From JAYKJB01 sp035284745 [NCBI: Candidatus Sericytochromatia bacterium] (GTDB taxonomy: Bacteria > Cyanobacteriota > Sericytochromatia > S15B-MN24): a stretch of DNA of 64,000 nt. Shown one piece after another: positions 60,739-64,000 of the stretch. The notes beneath the pieces were generated by a model that was not told where the DNA came from, made no database searches, and worked only from the letters and a program-made list of their open reading frames with translations. The first letter of the stretch is position 1; every line of letters begins with the position of its first letter. The stretch is from the NCBI GenBank assembly GCA_035284745.1, contig JAYKIL010000008.1:310001-374000 (forward strand), written 5' to 3'. Made by a program: the position numbers and the translations under genes.

Positions 60739-63474
60739 ATGTCCAATCCGCTGTCTGCCAAGCCCCGACGCCGCACCGCCCCTCGCCGAAACGCGCCACC
60801 CGATACCGGGCGCAATGGGTCGGCTATCGATTTTCCTCTCACGGAGCGGTTTGCCGCTGCACAAGGGTTCGTGCTGGATGAATTCCAGTTGTCGGCGATG
60901 CGGACATTAGAAGCGGGGCGTTCTGTTTTGGTTTCAGCGCCGACGGGCTCTGGAAAAACGATCGTGGCTGAGTTCGCTGTGTTTCTCGCCAAAGAACGCA
61001 GTCGGCGTTGTATCTATACCACCCCACTGAAGGCACTCTCTAATCAGAAGTTCCGCGATCTTCGGGGCAGTTTGGGCGATCAAGTAGGCCTGGTCACGGG
61101 CGACGTCGTCATCAACCCTCACGCATCGGTGCTGATTATGACGACGGAGATTCTGCGAAACATTTTGCAGATGGACCCGGCCCAGGTGGACGACGTCTCA
61201 CACGTCATTTTGGATGAGGCCCACTACATCGGTGCCGACGGCCGAGGCACAGTGTGGGAGGAAACCATTGTCTTTCTAGGGAAAAACACGCGGATTGTTG
61301 CATTATCAGCCACAATCCCGAACGCTGACGAGCTCGCGGCGTGGGTGTCGGACGTCCACCAACCGATGGATGTCATCCTGCACGAGGAACGCCCTGTCCC
61401 TTTGGAGCCCTTTGTATTCACTGACAAAATAGAGCCTTTGTTCGACAAGCGGCGACGCATGAGAGTTCGGGCGTGGAGTCCGGATCGCTGGGTCGAAACG
61501 CCGATATCAAGTCAAGTGGCCCATGAACTTGCGGACAAGGGAATGTTGCCCGCCATTTTTTTCGTTTTTTCTCGACTGGGATGTGAAAAAGAGGCGATCG
61601 CCACCATTCGCGGAGGAGACCCTCTGACCTCACCCGCAGAACAAGCCCAGATTCGCAAGGCGGTAGAGGCGGCGATTGCGCAAACGCCAGGCATGATGAC
61701 ATCCAACGCGACGAGGGCGTGGCTTGAAAGGCTCCCTTCTGGCGTCGCGCCACATCATGCGGGTTTGCTTCCTCCGCTCAAACTGCTGATTGAAGAGCTT
61801 TTCCAGGCCAATCTCTTAAAGGTCGTGTTTGCGACAGAGACCTTGGCAGCGGGCATCAATATGCCGGCGCGCACGGTGGTCATCACAAGCCTTTCGAAAC
61901 GCACGGACGAGGGGCATCGCATGCTCACGGTGAGCGAATTTGCGCAAATGACGGGCCGAGCCGGCCGGCGAGGGATGGATACCGTAGGGTACGGCGTCGT
62001 TTTGGGCAGCCATCGATATTCCGTGCAGGATGCCGCGGCCATGTTTTTGGGAGAGCCTGAGCCTTTACGGAGCCGCTTCACCCTGAACTACAACATGGTA
62101 ATCAATCTCGCCCACCGGTATGAGCAGCCACACGCCCGCCGAATTGTAGAGCAGTGCTTCAGTCAATTTCAGAACAACGCCGCCGTCGCGGAACTCGGCG
62201 GTCGGCGGGCCGCGCTCAAATCAGCCCAGGAACAGCTCGGTGCATTGTGCCCAAAAGACCCTGATGCGTCGCGGAGTGCCCGAATATCGGGCTACCTGAG
62301 CGGAAAAAAACGCGTTGAAGATGCCGTCGAAACGGTTCGCAGTCTCGAGAAAAACCTGCGAGGGCAAACCGATAAAGACGCCCAGCGCATCGTCCTCGCC
62401 GCGCCCTTTGACTCTGTCGTGATTGTGAGGCGGCAGGGGGGGGCGGGGCCCGAGGTGGCAATCCTATTGAATAAATACCGCACCAAGCGAGGGGTTCAAT
62501 TTGGCGCAGTACTGGGGTCCGGGCATCTTGTGCGCTTGGCGGCACGCGACCTTTTGCTTGCAACCGGCGTCACGGTCTCCGGCGTTCCCAAGGCGTGGCG
62601 CCACGCAACGGAAGCATTCAGTTACATGCAGATGCAACGCGTGGAATGGGATCACGAACGTTGGGAGCACTGGGTGACGGCGGGACAGGTTAGACTGGAG
62701 GATTTCAGTCAATTTGAGCAAGCGCCGCCGGCGCTGCGCAAGGCCCGTGCCGAATGCGCTTCCCGAGATGCCCAACTGCACCAGGAGCCCTGTTACCAGT
62801 GTCGCCACCTGGCAACGTGTCGCAGCAAAGAAGCAGAAGCGAACAAGCTGATGCGGTCCCTTGCCGCGTTGGATGCCCAAATGGAAACCATTCAAAGCCG
62901 GTTTTGGAATCAATTTGTGGCACTCCAAACGGTCTTAGAGCGGGGCGACTTTTTGAGAGGCCGAGACCTGCTTCCACGAGGGGTTGCGCTCGCCAATCTC
63001 AGAACGGCCAACGAATTGGTCGCATCAGAAGCGATGGCAGCCGGTTTACTTGAGAATCTCGAACCGGCGGAACTGGCCGCCGTGACGAGCGCCATTGTCG
63101 CAGAACCGATCCGGGGACGAATGGCGTGGCGCCCCATCCGACCAAGCCCCCACGTCGTTCAGGTGACCGACAGCATCATCGGGCTGGCTGAACAAATATT
63201 CACCCTGCAAGACCAAGTACCGGGCGCGGAACAGCCAGTGACGGTCGTTTCTGACTATTGCGGAATGGTCCAAGCGTGGGCCATGGAGGCGAACTGGGCC
63301 CACGTCACCGAAATGTCGGGGATCGACGAGGGGCAGTTGGTGCGGCACCTGCGTCAGGTCATCGACATGCTATCGCAGTTCAAAGACGTTCCGGGCCAGA
63401 GCCCTGTTTTCGTCGAACGCGTTCAGATGGCCATCGCAGCCATCGACCGAGACATCGTCAAGGAAGTGTTTTAA
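60739..63474 (+). CDS. Ski2/HelY-like DExH RNA helicase
   Basis: A 911-residue SF2 helicase of the Ski2-like group (HelY/Mtr4/Dob1 type), probably acting in RNA metabolism. Motifs are Walker A SAPTGSGKTIVAEFA, VILDEAHYI (DEAH), ALSATIPNADELAAW, VFATETLAAGINMPARTVVI and QMTGRAGRRGMD. A DSHCT-like helical C-terminal domain (about 740-911) ends with the typical long helices. A Cys segment (CYQCRHLATC, near residue 685) may bind metal. ATG 60739 lies four to eleven bases downstream of the divergent promoter, with no SD. Confidence 0.9.
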   Translation: MSNPLSAKPRRRTAPRRNAPPDTGRNGSAIDFPLTERFAAAQGFVLDEFQLSAMRTLEAGRSVLVSAPTGSGKTIVAEFAVFLAKERSRRCIYTTPLKALSNQKFRDLRGSLGDQVGLVTGDVVINPHASVLIMTTEILRNILQMDPAQVDDVSHVILDEAHYIGADGRGTVWEETIVFLGKNTRIVALSATIPNADELAAWVSDVHQPMDVILHEERPVPLEPFVFTDKIEPLFDKRRRMRVRAWSPDRWVETPISSQVAHELADKGMLPAIFFVFSRLGCEKEAIATIRGGDPLTSPAEQAQIRKAVEAAIAQTPGMMTSNATRAWLERLPSGVAPHHAGLLPPLKLLIEELFQANLLKVVFATETLAAGINMPARTVVITSLSKRTDEGHRMLTVSEFAQMTGRAGRRGMDTVGYGVVLGSHRYSVQDAAAMFLGEPEPLRSRFTLNYNMVINLAHRYEQPHARRIVEQCFSQFQNNAAVAELGGRRAALKSAQEQLGALCPKDPDASRSARISGYLSGKKRVEDAVETVRSLEKNLRGQTDKDAQRIVLAAPFDSVVIVRRQGGAGPEVAILLNKYRTKRGVQFGAVLGSGHLVRLAARDLLLATGVTVSGVPKAWRHATEAFSYMQMQRVEWDHERWEHWVTAGQVRLEDFSQFEQAPPALRKARAECASRDAQLHQEPCYQCRHLATCRSKEAEANKLMRSLAALDAQMETIQSRFWNQFVALQTVLERGDFLRGRDLLPRGVALANLRTANELVASEAMAAGLLENLEPAELAAVTSAIVAEPIRGRMAWRPIRPSPHVVQVTDSIIGLAEQIFTLQDQVPGAEQPVTVVSDYCGMVQAWAMEANWAHVTEMSGIDEGQLVRHLRQVIDMLSQFKDVPGQSPVFVERVQMAIAAIDRDIVKEVF

Positions 63475-63483
63475 CCGCGGCGC

Positions 63484-64000
63484 CTATTCTTGGGGCAAAA
63501 CGAGTCGCGGAAAAAGGCGCCAATTCGACGCACTGGTCCCGTTTATCTCCACGCGCGGATCGATCACCCCATTTGGCAAGCGGTAGTACTGCACGCTGAA
63601 TGGGCGCCCCGCCCCCACCACCTCTGCGGGCATCTCTAACTTTTGGTTCAGGAAGCCGCTTAACTCTGTTTTCCCATTCGCCCCCCGCATCTTCAACGAG
63701 CGGTATTGATAGCGGGCATCGCGGTTCTGTATCGAAGAGTCAAGCACATTCGCCAACGCCCAATCATGAAACACTTCGTTCAGGCTCGATCCCTTGCTAC
63801 TGAGAACTTTGTCCAAATTCTCTGTCCCCAAGCCCGAAGAGGTCACAATGGACTGGATAATATCTGCACCAAATCGATCGGCCATGTAAACCATCAGTAA
63901 ATATACGGCACCATAACCGATACCCTCCGGGTTTTGGTCCCAATCGGAAAGAGAATACGCCCACGGTTTTCGTTGGAAACCCTTCACGTGACTCGCCAGG
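63484..64000 (-). CDS. Secreted peptidase-like protein, C-terminal part (cut by window edge)
   Basis: The frame is open to the right edge, so only the last 171 codons are seen. The segment AYSLSDWDQNPEGIGYGAVYLLMVYMADRFG, given here only as its position near 63890-63960, resembles the helical region after the zinc site in M30-type or other gluzincin-like extracellular peptidases (W...YGAxYLxxxYLxDRFG). The HExxH motif would lie outside the window. The C-terminus looks beta-rich. It is convergent with the helicase gene, 9 bp away. Confidence 0.6.
   Translation of the reverse strand, partial: LASHVKGFQRKPWAYSLSDWDQNPEGIGYGAVYLLMVYMADRFGADIIQSIVTSSGLGTENLDKVLSSKGSSLNEVFHDWALANVLDSSIQNRDARYQYRSLKMRGANGKTELSGFLNQKLEMPAEVVGAGRPFSVQYYRLPNGVIDPRVEINGTSASNWRLFPRLVLPQE

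Overview
The window reads as a continuous piece of chromosome from a moderately GC-rich, diderm (Gram-negative type) bacterium. An outer membrane is implied by lipopolysaccharide-type genes (heptose-1-P adenylyltransferase, a GT9 heptosyltransferase-like enzyme, an O-antigen ligase-like protein), by Lgt and many lipoproteins, and by beta-barrel-like secreted proteins. Several gene types (DUF4330, an IctB-like ligase, a GerMN protein coupled to an AMIN/amidase_3 protein, an HelY/Ski2-like helicase) recall Cyanobacteria and their non-photosynthetic relatives (Sericytochromatia, Vampirovibrionia). That placement is inference from memory; no rRNA is present and no photosynthesis gene is visible. 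I see no prophage, insertion sequence or CRISPR array.

Layout. 1-6.3 kb: an edge-truncated secreted protein, a GerMN + amidase cell-wall pair, a GNAT, a JAMM-type protein, a zinc-ribbon membrane protein, and uppP with a small coupled gene. 6.3-13.6 kb: a surface locus with two paralogous kelch lipoproteins (- strand) flanking a collagen-like lipoprotein (+), then an aldehyde dehydrogenase. 13.6-24.2 kb: housekeeping (typA, tig-clpP-clpX, valS, a SPOR protein, rsmE, GNAT, rpmE). 24.4-32.5 kb: one compact + strand run, secA-prfB-heptose adenylyltransferase-DUF4330-O-antigen ligase-GT9-unknown. prfB carries a programmed +1 frameshift site. 32.5-35.1 kb: a Xer recombinase, a candidate structured RNA, and a subtilisin-like lipoprotein. 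35.5-43.5 kb: pgeF and a CPBP protease, lgt, then envelope proteins including a large secreted barrel plus carboxypeptidase-regulatory-domain protein, MscS, and a MerR-type regulator.

43.5-52.8 kb: a secreted protein, a methyltransferase, recG, a phosphoesterase, mtnA, a GT4 glycosyltransferase, and a GT20 (trehalose-6-phosphate synthase-like) gene followed 14 bp later by an unusual phosphatase-like gene. 52.9-54.3 kb: tRNA-Asp with a strong terminator and three small genes. 54.3-64 kb: dus, engB, a large membrane protein with a pseudopilin-like domain, a polyproline lipoprotein, an amidohydrolase, a DUF151 protein, rnhB, a Ski2-like helicase, and an edge-truncated secreted peptidase-like protein.

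Many genes are translationally coupled by 1-4 base overlaps. Start codons GTG and TTG are common and most are supported by Shine-Dalgarno sequences. A few starts instead lie 6-9 bases after a -10 box and look leaderless. The least-explained and most interesting items are the GT20/phosphatase pair, the structured RNA at about 33.57-33.79 kb, the interleaved collagen-like protein, and the short leader-ORF-terminator unit near 53.0-53.5 kb.
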